A DNA stretch of 64,000 nt from Variovorax boronicumulans (GTDB lineage Bacteria > Pseudomonadota > Gammaproteobacteria > Burkholderiales > Burkholderiaceae_C). Location: the NCBI RefSeq assembly GCF_019352895.1, contig NZ_JAAAFX010000014.1, positions 510,790 through 574,789 on the forward strand. The letters are read 5' to 3'. Below, one piece after another: positions 9,469 through 18,014 of the stretch; position 1 is the stretch's first letter; each line of letters starts with the position of its first letter. The position numbers and the translations under genes were made by a program. The notes beneath the pieces were generated by a model that saw nothing but the letters and a program-made list of their open reading frames with translations, was not told where the DNA came from and made no database searches.

Positions 9469-9780
9469 GCGCGCGTTGTCGGGTCTGCGCGCAGCGAGAT
9501 TCCTCATGCGCAATCGGTCTTTGGGTTGCTCGCCGCGCCTCGCAGAATCGAGCACGGCGCAAGCCATTGAAGAGAGAAATCCGATGACCACACAGCACCC
9601 CCCCGTTTCCCCGGTCGAGCAGGCTCGACACGTGATCGGCGTGACGCGCCAGGCCTGGCGCGTGGCGCCGTTGTCGGAGCGTGCCGAAGCGCGACGTGCG
9701 CCTCATGGTTATGTGCCCTTGCGTGCCTTGAGGCGCGTGCAGATCGCGGCGCAACGCCGGCTGCCCGTGGGTGGGGCGCT
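9397..9780 (+). repeat. Right copy of the island-flanking direct repeat
   Basis: Partner of 4345-4690. It contains the diverged yeeE tail, the strongly conserved 67-base non-coding block (9482-9548) and the intact small basic gene. The two copies bracket about 4.7 kb of AT-rich DNA. Confidence 0.85.
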
Positions 9781-9796
9781 GGCGCATTCCTGGTAA
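9584..9796 (+). CDS. Small basic protein of unknown function
   Basis: 70 residues, Arg/Ala/His-rich, with the segment RRAPHGYVPLRALRRVQIAAQRR. No signal peptide, membrane segment or known motif is seen. The ATG at 9584 follows AGAGAGAAA (9570-9578), and a promoter-like CTTTGG/CAGAAT pair precedes it in the conserved 67-base block. A decayed copy lies at 4533-4690, behind the intact yeeE. Ancestrally this gene probably stood directly after yeeE, so a link to sulfur metabolism is possible but unproven. Function not recognised. Confidence 0.5.
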   Translation: MTTQHPPVSPVEQARHVIGVTRQAWRVAPLSERAEARRAPHGYVPLRALRRVQIAAQRRLPVGGALAHSW

Positions 9797-9819
9797 GCCG
9801 GCCGGACGAAAGACCGCGC

Positions 9820-11021
9820 CTAGCCTCCGGCGGGCGTCGCTGCGCGCTGGACGCGGGAGTCCTTCCCGAGCCGCCAGGCCATCGCGGTCCCGACGACCGC
9901 CGCGACGAAGCCCCCCAGGAACACGCTGGAATGGCCGAGGTGGTCGGCCATCAGGCCGGCCAGCGGACCGGTCGCGCCGTACGCCAGGTCCTGGAACGCC
10001 GCGAAGCCCCCGATGGCCGTGCCGCGCAGGTGCGCCGGCACGCGCTTGACCGCCTCGAGCCCCATGGCGGGAAACACCATCGAGCACCCCATGCCCGTCA
10101 GCAGGGCTCCCGCCATGGCCACCGCGGGATGGGGCGCCAGCCACAGCAGCGCCTGGCCCAGCGCCTCGACCGTCAAGGAAACCAGTGCGACCCGGTTGCC
10201 GCCGATGCGGTCGGGCAGGCGGCCCGCCACCAGTCGCAGCACGACGAAGCCGAGGCCGAAACAGGTCAGCCCATAGCCGGCGCCCTGCCAGCCATGGGCC
10301 AGGAAGTACAGCGGAAAGAACGCGCCCAGGGCCGCGAAACCCACGCCTTGCAAGCCCACGACCGCACCCTGCTTCCAGATCAGTCGCAGTACGTCGGAGA
10401 AGGGGGCGCGGCGTCCCGGCGCGGACCGGGCCGGCGCGATGGACCACAGCATCGCGCCACTGACCAGCGGCAGGACGATGCTGCCCGCCATCAGGTCGGC
10501 GAAGCCGAGCTTCCCAACAGCCAGAGGCCGAGGGGTCCGCCCACCGCGAACGCGCCATACAGCCCGGTGCCGACGAGCGCCATGACCTGGCCCGAGCGCG
10601 TCGCGCCCATGGCCGCCATGGCCCAGCCCAGCATGCCGACCAGCGCGAAGCTCTCGCCCAGGCCCAGCACGAGTCGCCCCGCCAGCAGCACCAGGTACGC
10701 ACCGGCGCCATGGCCGAGGGCGGGCAGCGCGGAGGCCCAGCACAGCAGCGACGCGGCCGCGTAAAGGAACAGGCCCCTGAACATCGCGACCTTGCCGCCA
10801 CGTTCGTCGGCCAGCCGGCCCGCCCAGCCACGGCTCAGGAGGGTGGACAGAAAGGCGATGCCCACGGCCAGGCCGGACGCGACATTGCCCATGCCCAACC
10901 TTTGCGACACATGGACCGCCACCGCCGGCATCGACATCGCGACCGACAGGTAGCCGAGGAAAAGCGCGAAGGTCATCCAGACCAGTTCGCGCAGGGAAGA
11001 ATTTGCCTGGACGTTCGTCAT
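9820..11021 (-). pseudogene. MFS transporter (YhhS/YfcJ-like) split by a frameshift
   Basis: Two overlapping frames together form one major facilitator protein of about 400 residues. The first part begins MTNVQANSSLRELVW at 11021 and runs to GGPLGLWLL. The second continues in another frame from GKLGFADLMAG and ends at 9820. The switch lies around 10505-10530. The span is 1202 bases, not a multiple of three, consistent with one missing or extra base. Twelve hydrophobic segments and the motif WAGRLADERGGK after the second helix fit a 12-TM exporter of the YhhS/YfcJ type. It is either a recent pseudogene or a sequencing error. Substrate unknown. Confidence 0.75.
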
Positions 11022-11148
11022 CGAGCGCCGCTCCTTGCGTTTTCAAAGAGGCACCTGCGGGGCGAAGCGGCGGGGAGAGATGGGTACCGAAGCGACCAAC
11101 GCACACCGCCAGTCGGCCGCGGGTGCCACTGGTGATGCGTTGGTTGAC

Positions 11149-11160
11149 GTAAACGCTTAC
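11149..11160. promoter_or_regulatory. LacI-type operator-like palindrome
   Basis: GTAAACGCTTAC is a near-perfect palindrome with a central CG, the pattern bound by LacI/GalR regulators. It lies in the 257-bp gap upstream of the MFS gene. No LacI gene is in the window, so this is a suggestion only. Confidence 0.3.
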
Positions 11161-11278
11161 GGCGTGTCGAGCGCTGAAGACCTCAGCGTCGATTCTGCAG
11201 CGGCGATTCTAGCGGCGACGGCTTCGAAGCAGGGCGTGCCTGCCCGAGGATCGACGTCGGAGCGCGTCGAGGACTGGC

Positions 11279-11608
11279 TCAGCAAGGCTCGGGGTCGACA
11301 AGCAAGAAGCTGCCGTGACCGCCCGGCAGGATCTCGTGCCAGCTGCCCGCCGGAATGATCTGCAGGTCGCCGGCGCGAAGGGGCACCTGCACGCCATCGA
11401 TGACCAGGTCGATGGCGCCTTCGAGCATCAGCAAGGCCTCGTCGTAGCCCGGATGCATCTCCCTTGCCAGCCCCGCTGCATCGACCTTGAACAGCTTCAG
11501 GCCCACGCCGCCGGGTCGCCCCACCAGCTTGCCGGACCACGCCGGACCCAGCAGCCGTGCGTGGCCGATCAGGTCCCGGTGCGTCGGCGCGGCGTGTGAA
11601 GCGGTCAA
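11279..11608 (-). CDS. Cupin domain protein
   Basis: Single-domain cupin of 109 residues. Cupin motif 1 is seen as HPGYDEALLMLEGAIDLVIDG and motif 2 as AGDLQIIPAGSWHEILPG, so a metal site is possible (His/Glu/His). The start is TTG at 11608 and has no clear ribosome site; an internal ATG would remove much of the domain. It is the last gene of a minus-strand run behind the ketopantoate-reductase-like gene (24-base gap). Cupins of this size are often isomerases, dioxygenases or ligand-binding proteins; substrate cannot be inferred. Confidence 0.75.
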   Translation of the reverse strand: MTASHAAPTHRDLIGHARLLGPAWSGKLVGRPGGVGLKLFKVDAAGLAREMHPGYDEALLMLEGAIDLVIDGVQVPLRAGDLQIIPAGSWHEILPGGHGSFLLVDPEPC

Positions 11609-11632
11609 GGGTGGCGCTGGCCGTGCCTCGGG

Positions 11633-12556
11633 TCAGGCGGCGCGGCGCGCCTCGTAGGCCTTGAGGTTGACGTAGGCGATCTGCAGCACCGACGGCGTGG
11701 CCGGCTGCCCCGGTGCCTTGCGCCGCAGCAGGTCGCCGATGATGTGGTCGGCTTCCACCGCCGCGCCGCGCGCCATGTCCTTGTACATCGAGGCCGTGAT
11801 CGGCGAGCCGGGCATGGTGAGGAAGGCGCGGCCGCGCTGCACGGCGGCCGCACGGGGTGCGAAGCCGTTGTGGGCGGCGATGGCGCTGCACTCGTCGAAG
11901 ATCGACAGCGACACGGCTTCGCCGCCCGCGGCCACGATCTCTCCGAAGGACGCGCGCAGCAGCGTCGTGACGCCCGCGGCCGACGCGATGAAGACCCACT
12001 TCTCCCACATCTCCTGCAGGATGTTCTCGCTGGCGTTGCTGCCGAAGTTCACGCCCGCGAACTGGGCCGCGATGGCGTCGACGCGGGCCGAGCGGCGGCC
12101 CGCGCGTTCGCCGTAGTTGAGGTCGTGCGTGTCGTTGAGGTGCAGCACGCGGCCTTCGTCGTCGAGCGTGGCCGAGATCAGGCACAGGCCGCCGAGCACG
12201 CGTTCCTCGCCGAAGCGCGCGGCCAGGGCGTCGATGTGCTGCATGCCGTTGAGCAGCGGCAGGATCACGGTGTCGGGCCCGACGGCCGGTGCGAAGGAGT
12301 CCATGGTCGATGCGAGGTCGTAGGCCTTGCTGCCGACCAGGATCACGTCGTAGGGCCCGTCGATGCCGTCGGCCAGCACATGCCTGGGCGCCGGCAGCTG
12401 CAGGTTGCCCTGCGGGCTCTGGATCACGAGCCCGGTCTTGGCGAGCTGTGCCACGCGCCGAGGCCGCAGCAGGAAGGTGACGTCGCGCCCCGCTTCGAGC
12501 AGACGACCGCCGAAATAACCACCGAGTGCACCCGCACCCACCACGAGGAATCTCAT
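11633..12556 (-). CDS. Ketopantoate reductase family protein (PanE/ApbA-like)
   Basis: NADPH-dependent reductase of 307 residues. The N-terminal Rossmann motif is VVGAGALGGYFGG (4-16). The C-terminal helical domain carries NILQEMWEKWVFIAS, matching the family's conserved lysine region. The ATG at 12556 is preferred over the in-frame GTG at 12565 because GGGAG lies 8 bases upstream. Family members reduce 2-dehydropantoate to pantoate, but many genomes hold paralogues of unknown substrate. Being between a cupin and an amine oxidase rather than pan genes argues for a paralogue with another keto-acid substrate. Confidence 0.85.
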   Translation of the reverse strand: MRFLVVGAGALGGYFGGRLLEAGRDVTFLLRPRRVAQLAKTGLVIQSPQGNLQLPAPRHVLADGIDGPYDVILVGSKAYDLASTMDSFAPAVGPDTVILPLLNGMQHIDALAARFGEERVLGGLCLISATLDDEGRVLHLNDTHDLNYGERAGRRSARVDAIAAQFAGVNFGSNASENILQEMWEKWVFIASAAGVTTLLRASFGEIVAAGGEAVSLSIFDECSAIAAHNGFAPRAAAVQRGRAFLTMPGSPITASMYKDMARGAAVEADHIIGDLLRRKAPGQPATPSVLQIAYVNLKAYEARRAA

Positions 12557-12625
12557 CTTTATCACTCCCGAGTCAGACAGAGAAAGATCGACGGCGATGC
12601 TGCCGCGATCACCCGGGGGCGTACT

Positions 12626-13855
12626 CTACGCCGACCCTCGCTCGCCTGCAGGATGGCGCGAAAAAGGCGTGAGATCGATCCCGCCCGCACGTCCCAGCAC
12701 CTGGTCGGCGATGGCGTCGCCCACACCCGCCGAGTGCTTGAAGCCGTGGCCCGAGCAGGCCGAGGCGATCAGCACGCCGGGCGCGCCGTCGAGCGCATCG
12801 ATCACGAAGTGGCGGTCGGGCGTCACGGTGTACATGCAGGCGCGCGCCTTGAGCAGGCGGCCGTCGATCTGCGGGAAGCGGCCGGCCACGCGGCTTGCGT
12901 ACATCGCGGCGCCTTCCTCGGCGCTGACCTCGCGCTGCAGTGCGTCGGGCGAGGTGGTGGCCGCGTACTGCTCGGTCGCGACCTTGAGCGCAGCCTGCGA
13001 AGGGTCGGACGACGGAAAGCCGTACATGTAGTCCTCCTGTGCGTCGCCGAACATCCAGATGAAGATGGGCAGCCTGCCCGGCGCGAAGTCGGGCGCGGCC
13101 GTGCCGGTGTCGAACCAGTACATCACCTGCCGGTAGACGGCGAAATCGGCATGCCAGTCGGCGCGCGCCTGCCGGCCCAGGAACTCCGGCAGCCACGGGC
13201 CGGCGGCGATCACCACGCGGTCGGCGGTGAAGCGCGTGCCTGCGATCTGCACCGCGGTGGTGTCGCCGTTGCCCAGCGGCTCGACGGCCTGCACGCGCTC
13301 GCCGGTGCGCAGCGTGGCGCCCAGCCCGCGCGCGGCCTCGAGCTGCGCCGCGATGGCCTGCTCGGGCCGCACGAAGCCGGCCTCGGGTTCGAAATAGCCG
13401 AGCTCGTCGCCCTGCAGCGCGAACTGCGGGTAGCGCGCGCGGATGCCCGCGGCATCGAGCACCTCGTGGCGGATGTCGAAGCGCTCGGCACACGCGATGG
13501 TCCGGCGCACGAAGTCGGGCTTGCCGTGGTGCGCGGCGATGCGGTCGCGCGGGGCGAGGATCAGGCCGCCGGTCTGCTCGAAGATCGCGCGGCCGGTGCT
13601 GGCCTCGAGTTCGCGCCAGATGGCATGCGAGCGCTGAACCAGCGGCACGTAGGCGTCGCCTTCGCCGATGGCCAGCCGCGTGATGCGCGACTCGCCATGC
13701 GAGGAGCCCTGGTCGTGCGGCGGTGCGTGCTGGTCGATGCCCAGCACGCGCGCGCCGCGCAGCGCCAACTGGTAGAGCGTGGCCGCGCCGATGGCGCCGA
13801 GGCCGACGACGATGACGTCGTAGTGGCTGCCGTTCGGGTTCTTCGCGCTGCTCAC
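12626..13855 (-). CDS. FAD-dependent N-methyl amino acid oxidase (SolA/monomeric sarcosine oxidase type)
   Basis: Flavoenzyme of 409 residues of the DAO family. VVGLGAIGAATLYQLA near residue 14 is the FAD dinucleotide motif. GSSHGESRITRLA follows, as in N-methyltryptophan and sarcosine oxidases. ACMYTVTPDRHFVID near 325 holds the cysteine that binds FAD covalently in that group. It would oxidise an N-methyl or secondary amino acid, releasing an aldehyde and peroxide. The GTG start at 13855 overlaps the stop of the upstream binding-protein gene as GTGA, so the two are co-translated and the oxidase probably acts on what that system imports. Confidence 0.85.
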   Translation of the reverse strand: MSSAKNPNGSHYDVIVVGLGAIGAATLYQLALRGARVLGIDQHAPPHDQGSSHGESRITRLAIGEGDAYVPLVQRSHAIWRELEASTGRAIFEQTGGLILAPRDRIAAHHGKPDFVRRTIACAERFDIRHEVLDAAGIRARYPQFALQGDELGYFEPEAGFVRPEQAIAAQLEAARGLGATLRTGERVQAVEPLGNGDTTAVQIAGTRFTADRVVIAAGPWLPEFLGRQARADWHADFAVYRQVMYWFDTGTAAPDFAPGRLPIFIWMFGDAQEDYMYGFPSSDPSQAALKVATEQYAATTSPDALQREVSAEEGAAMYASRVAGRFPQIDGRLLKARACMYTVTPDRHFVIDALDGAPGVLIASACSGHGFKHSAGVGDAIADQVLGRAGGIDLTPFSRHPAGERGSA

Positions 13856-14823
13856 AGGATCGGCAGGTTCAGGAAGGCGTCCTTCACCTCGATCGGTTTC
13901 GGGATCAGCTTGAGCTGCGCGAACACGTCGGCCAGGCCCTGCTGCTCGCGCGCGATCTCGGGCGTGAGCGCGACCACGCCGTACTGCCGGCGCTCGGTCG
14001 CCAGGGCCAGCACCTTGGGCTCGACCTTGAGCTGCGGCGCGAGCGTGTCCACCACCTGCTTCGGGTTGGCCTGCGCCCAGGTGTTGGCCTTGCGCAGTTC
14101 GGCGAACACGGTCTTGAGCGTCTCCTGGTTGGCGCGCGCGTAGCCAGGCTGCGCGAAGTGGTAGGTGCGGTTGCCGCTCAGGCCGGTGCCGTCGAACAGC
14201 AGGCGCGAATCGGTCGCGATCTGCGCGCCGGCCAGAAACGGGTCCCACAGGCCGATGGCCGCCACGCTGCCCGACTGGTAGGCGGCCACGGTGTCGGAGG
14301 CGGTGAGGATGTAGACCGGTTCGATGTCCTCGTAGCTCAGGCCCGCGGCCTGCAGCGCCTTGATCAGCACGTACTGCGTGTTGTAGCCGCGGCCAGTAAC
14401 CACCTTCTTGCCCTTGAGGTCGCGCACCGTGCGGATCGGCGAATCCTTGGGCACCAGGAAGCCCACGCCGCCGGGGTAAGGGCTCTCGGCCGCGAGGTAG
14501 ACCAGGCCCTTGCCGCTGGCCTGCTGGAACACGCCGATGCCGTCGGAGGCATGGCCGAAGTCGATGGCATTGGCCGACAGCGCTTCCGCCAGCTGGCTGC
14601 CGCCGAGGAACTCGCGCCACTCGACCTGGATGCCCGCGGGCGCCAGCGCCGTCTCGAGCTGGCCCGTGCCCTTGAGGATGTTGAGCGTGTTGAACTTCTG
14701 GTAGCCGATGCGGATCACCTTGGCGGGTGCCTGGGCGAACAGCGGGCCGGCCGCGAGGGCGGCGGCGGCACCGGCGCCGGCTTGCAGGAGGGCACGGCGG
14801 CGCAGCGGGGGAATCGAATGCAT
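13852..14823 (-). CDS. ABC substrate-binding protein, sulfonate/taurine type (SsuA-like)
   Basis: Periplasmic binding protein of 323 residues of the NMT1/SsuA superfamily. The N-terminus LRRRALLQAG plus a hydrophobic stretch ending LFAQA looks like a Tat signal. The mature part begins KVIRIGYQKFNTLNILKG and contains DFGHASDGIGVFQQASG and GRGYNTQYVLIKAL, typical of aliphatic-sulfonate binders. The ATG at 14823 is chosen because it starts the signal peptide. No matching permease or ATPase lies next to it, so it is an orphan or borrows another system. It is divergent from the next operon across 200 bp containing an AT-rich patch at 14939-14960. Confidence 0.82.
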   Translation of the reverse strand: MHSIPPLRRRALLQAGAGAAAALAAGPLFAQAPAKVIRIGYQKFNTLNILKGTGQLETALAPAGIQVEWREFLGGSQLAEALSANAIDFGHASDGIGVFQQASGKGLVYLAAESPYPGGVGFLVPKDSPIRTVRDLKGKKVVTGRGYNTQYVLIKALQAAGLSYEDIEPVYILTASDTVAAYQSGSVAAIGLWDPFLAGAQIATDSRLLFDGTGLSGNRTYHFAQPGYARANQETLKTVFAELRKANTWAQANPKQVVDTLAPQLKVEPKVLALATERRQYGVVALTPEIAREQQGLADVFAQLKLIPKPIEVKDAFLNLPIL

Positions 14824-15023
14824 GAGAGGGTCCTGGTGCACCGCGAGGGCGCTCGTTGGCGAAAAGGGGGACAAGCGTAGGCGGCCCCTCGCCGCCACGC
14901 CACGACGCATTTCTCATTTGCTCATGCCTGAAGTGTGGGCACATAAGCAAGCAAAAAACGCTTCGTTGCCGCGCTGCAGGGGCCTGCCTAGAGTCGCCTC
15001 TTTCCAACAAGGACGGAGGACGC

Positions 15024-15854
15024 ATGAAGCGCCAACAATTCATCCTCGGCGGCCTCGCGCTGCTGGGCACGCTGGCCTTCCCGGCCGGCGCCTGGGCCGA
15101 CAAGCTCGACGACATCCGCAAGGCCGGCGTGCTGCGCGTGGCGGCCTTCGACGGCAATCCGCCCTTCGGCTACATCGACGCCACGAGCAAGAAGCAGGTC
15201 GGCCACGACATCGACCTGGCCAACGAATTCGCCAGGAGCCTGGGCGTGAAGATCGAGTTCGTGCCGACCAATCCGGCCAACCGCATTCCGTTGCTGACCT
15301 CCGGCAAGGTCGACGTGGTGTTCGCCAGCTTCACCATCACCGACGAGCGCGCCAAGGTGGTGGACTTCACCACGCCGTACTTCCTGGTCGGCCAGCAGTT
15401 CCTCGCGAAGAAGGGCGTGCTCACCGACGCGGCCCAGCTCAAGGACCTGCGCATCGGCACCGAGAAGGGCACGACGATGGAGACCAACCTGCGCACCAAC
15501 TACCCCGATGCCAAGGTCGTGCTGTACGACGATTCACCCTTCGCGCTGGCCGCGCTGCGCAACGGCAACGTGCAGGCCATCACCAACGACGGCGTGAAGC
15601 TCACGGCGCAGTGGGGCCAGTTGCCCGACAAGGAAAAGTACGAGATCCCGGCGATCACCGTGTCGAAGGAATACCTGGGCGCGGCCGTGCCCAAGGGCGA
15701 GACGCGTTTGCTCGAATCGCTCAACAGCTGGCTCACCGAGATCGAGAAGAACGGCCGTGCCGTGGCCATCTACAACGCCTGGTTCGGCCCCGACAGCAAG
15801 GCGCCGCTGCCGCGTCTGTTGAAGATCGGCGACCAACGCGTCGCGTCGCGCTGA
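15024..15854 (+). CDS. Polar amino acid ABC transporter, substrate-binding protein
   Basis: Periplasmic binding protein of 276 residues (SBP_bac_3 family). The signal peptide ends GAWADKLDD. DGNPPFGYIDATSKKQVGHD and GYDIDLA-like DIDLANEFARSLG are followed by DVVFASFTITDERAKVVDF, the classical family signature. AGGA at 15017-15020 supports the ATG at 15024. It heads a plus-strand operon with a cysteine-dioxygenase-like cupin and two permeases but no ATPase. Ligand is likely an amino acid or derivative. Confidence 0.9.
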   Translation: MKRQQFILGGLALLGTLAFPAGAWADKLDDIRKAGVLRVAAFDGNPPFGYIDATSKKQVGHDIDLANEFARSLGVKIEFVPTNPANRIPLLTSGKVDVVFASFTITDERAKVVDFTTPYFLVGQQFLAKKGVLTDAAQLKDLRIGTEKGTTMETNLRTNYPDAKVVLYDDSPFALAALRNGNVQAITNDGVKLTAQWGQLPDKEKYEIPAITVSKEYLGAAVPKGETRLLESLNSWLTEIEKNGRAVAIYNAWFGPDSKAPLPRLLKIGDQRVASR

Positions 15855-15859
15855 ACCGG

Positions 15860-16498
15860 ATGAGGGCATCGGTCATCGAGGGCGACATCGCCGAAGTCAG
15901 GACGCGCGCGGTCGCACGCACGATGACCGTGGTGCAGGCCTGGGTCGGCACCGACGTCGACCCGCCGGCTCCGGTGCTCGCGCGCGTCGGCGCCTTGCTG
16001 TCCCAGCTGGCCGCGGAGCCCGCGCTGTTTCCCGATGCGCATTTCCCAGCGCCGACCGAGGCCGCCGGCGAGACGCTCTACCTGCTGGCCGAATCGGCCG
16101 ACCGCGGGCATGCGCTCTACCTGTGGCGGCCTGCGCCGGGCTTTCGCACGGTGCCGCACGACCATTCGACCTGGGCGGTGGTGGCGGGCATCGAAGGCGA
16201 GGAGCCGAATGTCCTGTGGCGCCGCACCGGTGGCGGCGAAGGCCCGGGCCCGGCCACGCTCGAACCCACCGGGGCGCGGCGCATCGGGCCGGGCGCGCAC
16301 ATCGCCTTCGGCCCGCACGACATCCACAGCGTGGCGATCGAGGGCGAGCGTGCGATCAAGCACCTGCATCTCTATGGCCGCAGCCTGACGAAGCTGCCCG
16401 AGCGGCTGGACTTCGACACGGCGGCGGGCCGTTGCGTCACGCAGCCGGCGCAGCCGAAGGTGCTGGCGCCCGTCTCGTCCGACGCCGCCTTCGCGTGA
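15860..16498 (+). CDS. Cysteine-dioxygenase-like cupin
   Basis: Predicted non-haem iron thiol dioxygenase of 212 residues. VPHDHSTWAVVAGIEGEE supplies H100 and H102, and GPHDIHSV supplies H153, the three-histidine pattern of cysteine dioxygenases, which oxidise a thiol to a sulfinate. It starts 5 bases after the binding-protein stop and overlaps the next permease start, so it is embedded in a transporter operon. This suggests that the imported compound is a thiol amino acid or gives one. Exact substrate (cysteine, 3-mercaptopropionate or other) cannot be told from sequence. Confidence 0.75.
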   Translation: MRASVIEGDIAEVRTRAVARTMTVVQAWVGTDVDPPAPVLARVGALLSQLAAEPALFPDAHFPAPTEAAGETLYLLAESADRGHALYLWRPAPGFRTVPHDHSTWAVVAGIEGEEPNVLWRRTGGGEGPGPATLEPTGARRIGPGAHIAFGPHDIHSVAIEGERAIKHLHLYGRSLTKLPERLDFDTAAGRCVTQPAQPKVLAPVSSDAAFA

Positions 16499-17310
16499 AC
16501 GCGTTCGAGAGCGCGCGCGAGCAGCTGCTCGCGCCGAAATACCTCGGCTGGCTGCTCGATGGCTGGCTCATGACCATCGGCGCATCGCTGCTGGTGATCG
16601 TCGCCTCGACCGCGCTGGGCCTGGTCTTCGCCGCCGCGCGCAGCAGCCCACGGGCCGGCCTGCGCCGGGCCACCGCGGTCTATGTCTCGCTGTTTCGCAA
16701 CACGCCGCTGCTGGTCCAACTCTTCTTCTGGTATTTCGGTGCGCCCTCGCTCTTGCCCGACGCGGCGCGCGAATGGCTCAACGCCGGGCACCACGTGAGC
16801 GTGGCTGGCCTGCGCCTGCACTGGCCGTCCTTCGAGTTCCTCACCGCCATCGTCGGGCTGGTGCTCTATGCCACGGCCTACGTGGGCGAGGAGATCCGCG
16901 CCGGCATCCGCGGCGTGCCGGCCGCGCAGCTGCATGCGGGCATGGCCATGGGCTTCAGCGCGGCGCAGGTGCAGCGCCACGTCGTGTTGCCGCAGGCGGT
17001 GCGCATCGCGCTCGCGCCGCTGTTCGGCCAGTACATGAACATCGTGAAGAACACCTCGCTGGCGATGGCGGTCGGGCTGGTCGAGCTCTCGTACACCTCG
17101 CGCCAGGTCGAGGCCGACACCTTCAAGACCTTCCAGGCCTTCGGTTTCGCGACGCTGTTCTACATCGCGACCATCGCGCTGCTCGAGTGGCTGAGCGCGC
17201 GGGCGGTGAAGTGGTCGGTGCCGGGCGCGCGCGCCGTGGCCCCGCGGGGCGCGCCGGATCGCGCCAAGCCGGCGCTCACCGCAGCGCGCGGCACGGAGGC
17301 CGTGAAATGA
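16495..17310 (+). CDS. Amino acid ABC transporter permease (HisM/GltJ-like)
   Basis: Inner-membrane permease of 271 residues with the EAA-type loop GIRGVPAAQLHAGMAMG, where it contacts the ATPase. SLFRNTPLLVQLFFWYFG is characteristic of GltJ/HisQ permeases. The GTG start at 16495 overlaps the preceding stop codon (GTGA). About 35 extra Ala/Arg-rich residues at the C-terminus are unusual. It pairs with the next permease, overlapping it by four bases. Confidence 0.88.
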   Translation: MNAFESAREQLLAPKYLGWLLDGWLMTIGASLLVIVASTALGLVFAAARSSPRAGLRRATAVYVSLFRNTPLLVQLFFWYFGAPSLLPDAAREWLNAGHHVSVAGLRLHWPSFEFLTAIVGLVLYATAYVGEEIRAGIRGVPAAQLHAGMAMGFSAAQVQRHVVLPQAVRIALAPLFGQYMNIVKNTSLAMAVGLVELSYTSRQVEADTFKTFQAFGFATLFYIATIALLEWLSARAVKWSVPGARAVAPRGAPDRAKPALTAARGTEAVK

Positions 17311-18008
17311 GCGGCGCCGTCGCGACCCTGCTCGACAACCTGCCGTACCTGCTCTGGGGCGCCTGGCCCGACGGGCCGCTTGGCGGCGCGGCGCTGACCG
17401 TGCTGCTGAGCGCGGGCTCCGCGGTGGCGTCGGCGGTGCTGGGATTGCTCTTCGGCGTGGCCCTGGCCATGAGCCGCGGCGCCGCGCATCGCCTGCTGGT
17501 CGCGGTGCTGGGCTTCTTCCGCGCGATCCCGGTGCTGATGCTGATCTTCTGGACCTACTTCCTGCTGCCCATCGCGCTGGGCATCGACGTGCCGGGCGTG
17601 CTGTCGGTGATGTGCGCGCTCTCGCTGGTCGGCGGCGCCTACCTGTCGCACGCGGTGCATGCGGGCATCCGCGGCGTGCCCGCGGGGCAGTGGAACGCGG
17701 CGCTGTCGCTGGGCATGGGGCGCTGGCGCGCGCTGCGCCACATCGTGCTGCCGCAGGCGCTGCGCATGATGCTGCCCTCGTTCATCAACCAGTGGGTCAC
17801 GCTGGTCAAGGACAGTTCGCTGGCCTACATCGTGGGCGTGGCCGAACTCTCTTTCGTGGCGACGCAGGTCAACGCACGCACCATGGTCTACCCGGCCGAG
17901 CTGTTCATGCTGGTGGGCGCGATCTACTGGCTGCTGTGCACCGCGCTCGAGCGCGGCGTGTGGGCGCTGGTGCCGCGCGATCCGCAGCGCGGCGGACGCG
18001 CCGGCTGA
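17307..18008 (+). CDS. Amino acid ABC transporter permease, second subunit
   Basis: Permease of 233 residues. It has GFFRAIPVLMLIFWTYFLLP and the cytoplasmic EAA loop GIRGVPAGQWNAALSLG. Its ATG overlaps the previous stop (ATGA at 17307-17310). It ends the plus-strand operon. No ATPase follows; the only amino-acid-type ATPase nearby is at 19007-19741 on the other strand. Confidence 0.88.
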   Translation: MSGAVATLLDNLPYLLWGAWPDGPLGGAALTVLLSAGSAVASAVLGLLFGVALAMSRGAAHRLLVAVLGFFRAIPVLMLIFWTYFLLPIALGIDVPGVLSVMCALSLVGGAYLSHAVHAGIRGVPAGQWNAALSLGMGRWRALRHIVLPQALRMMLPSFINQWVTLVKDSSLAYIVGVAELSFVATQVNARTMVYPAELFMLVGAIYWLLCTALERGVWALVPRDPQRGGRAG

Positions 18009-18014
18009 CCCTGT

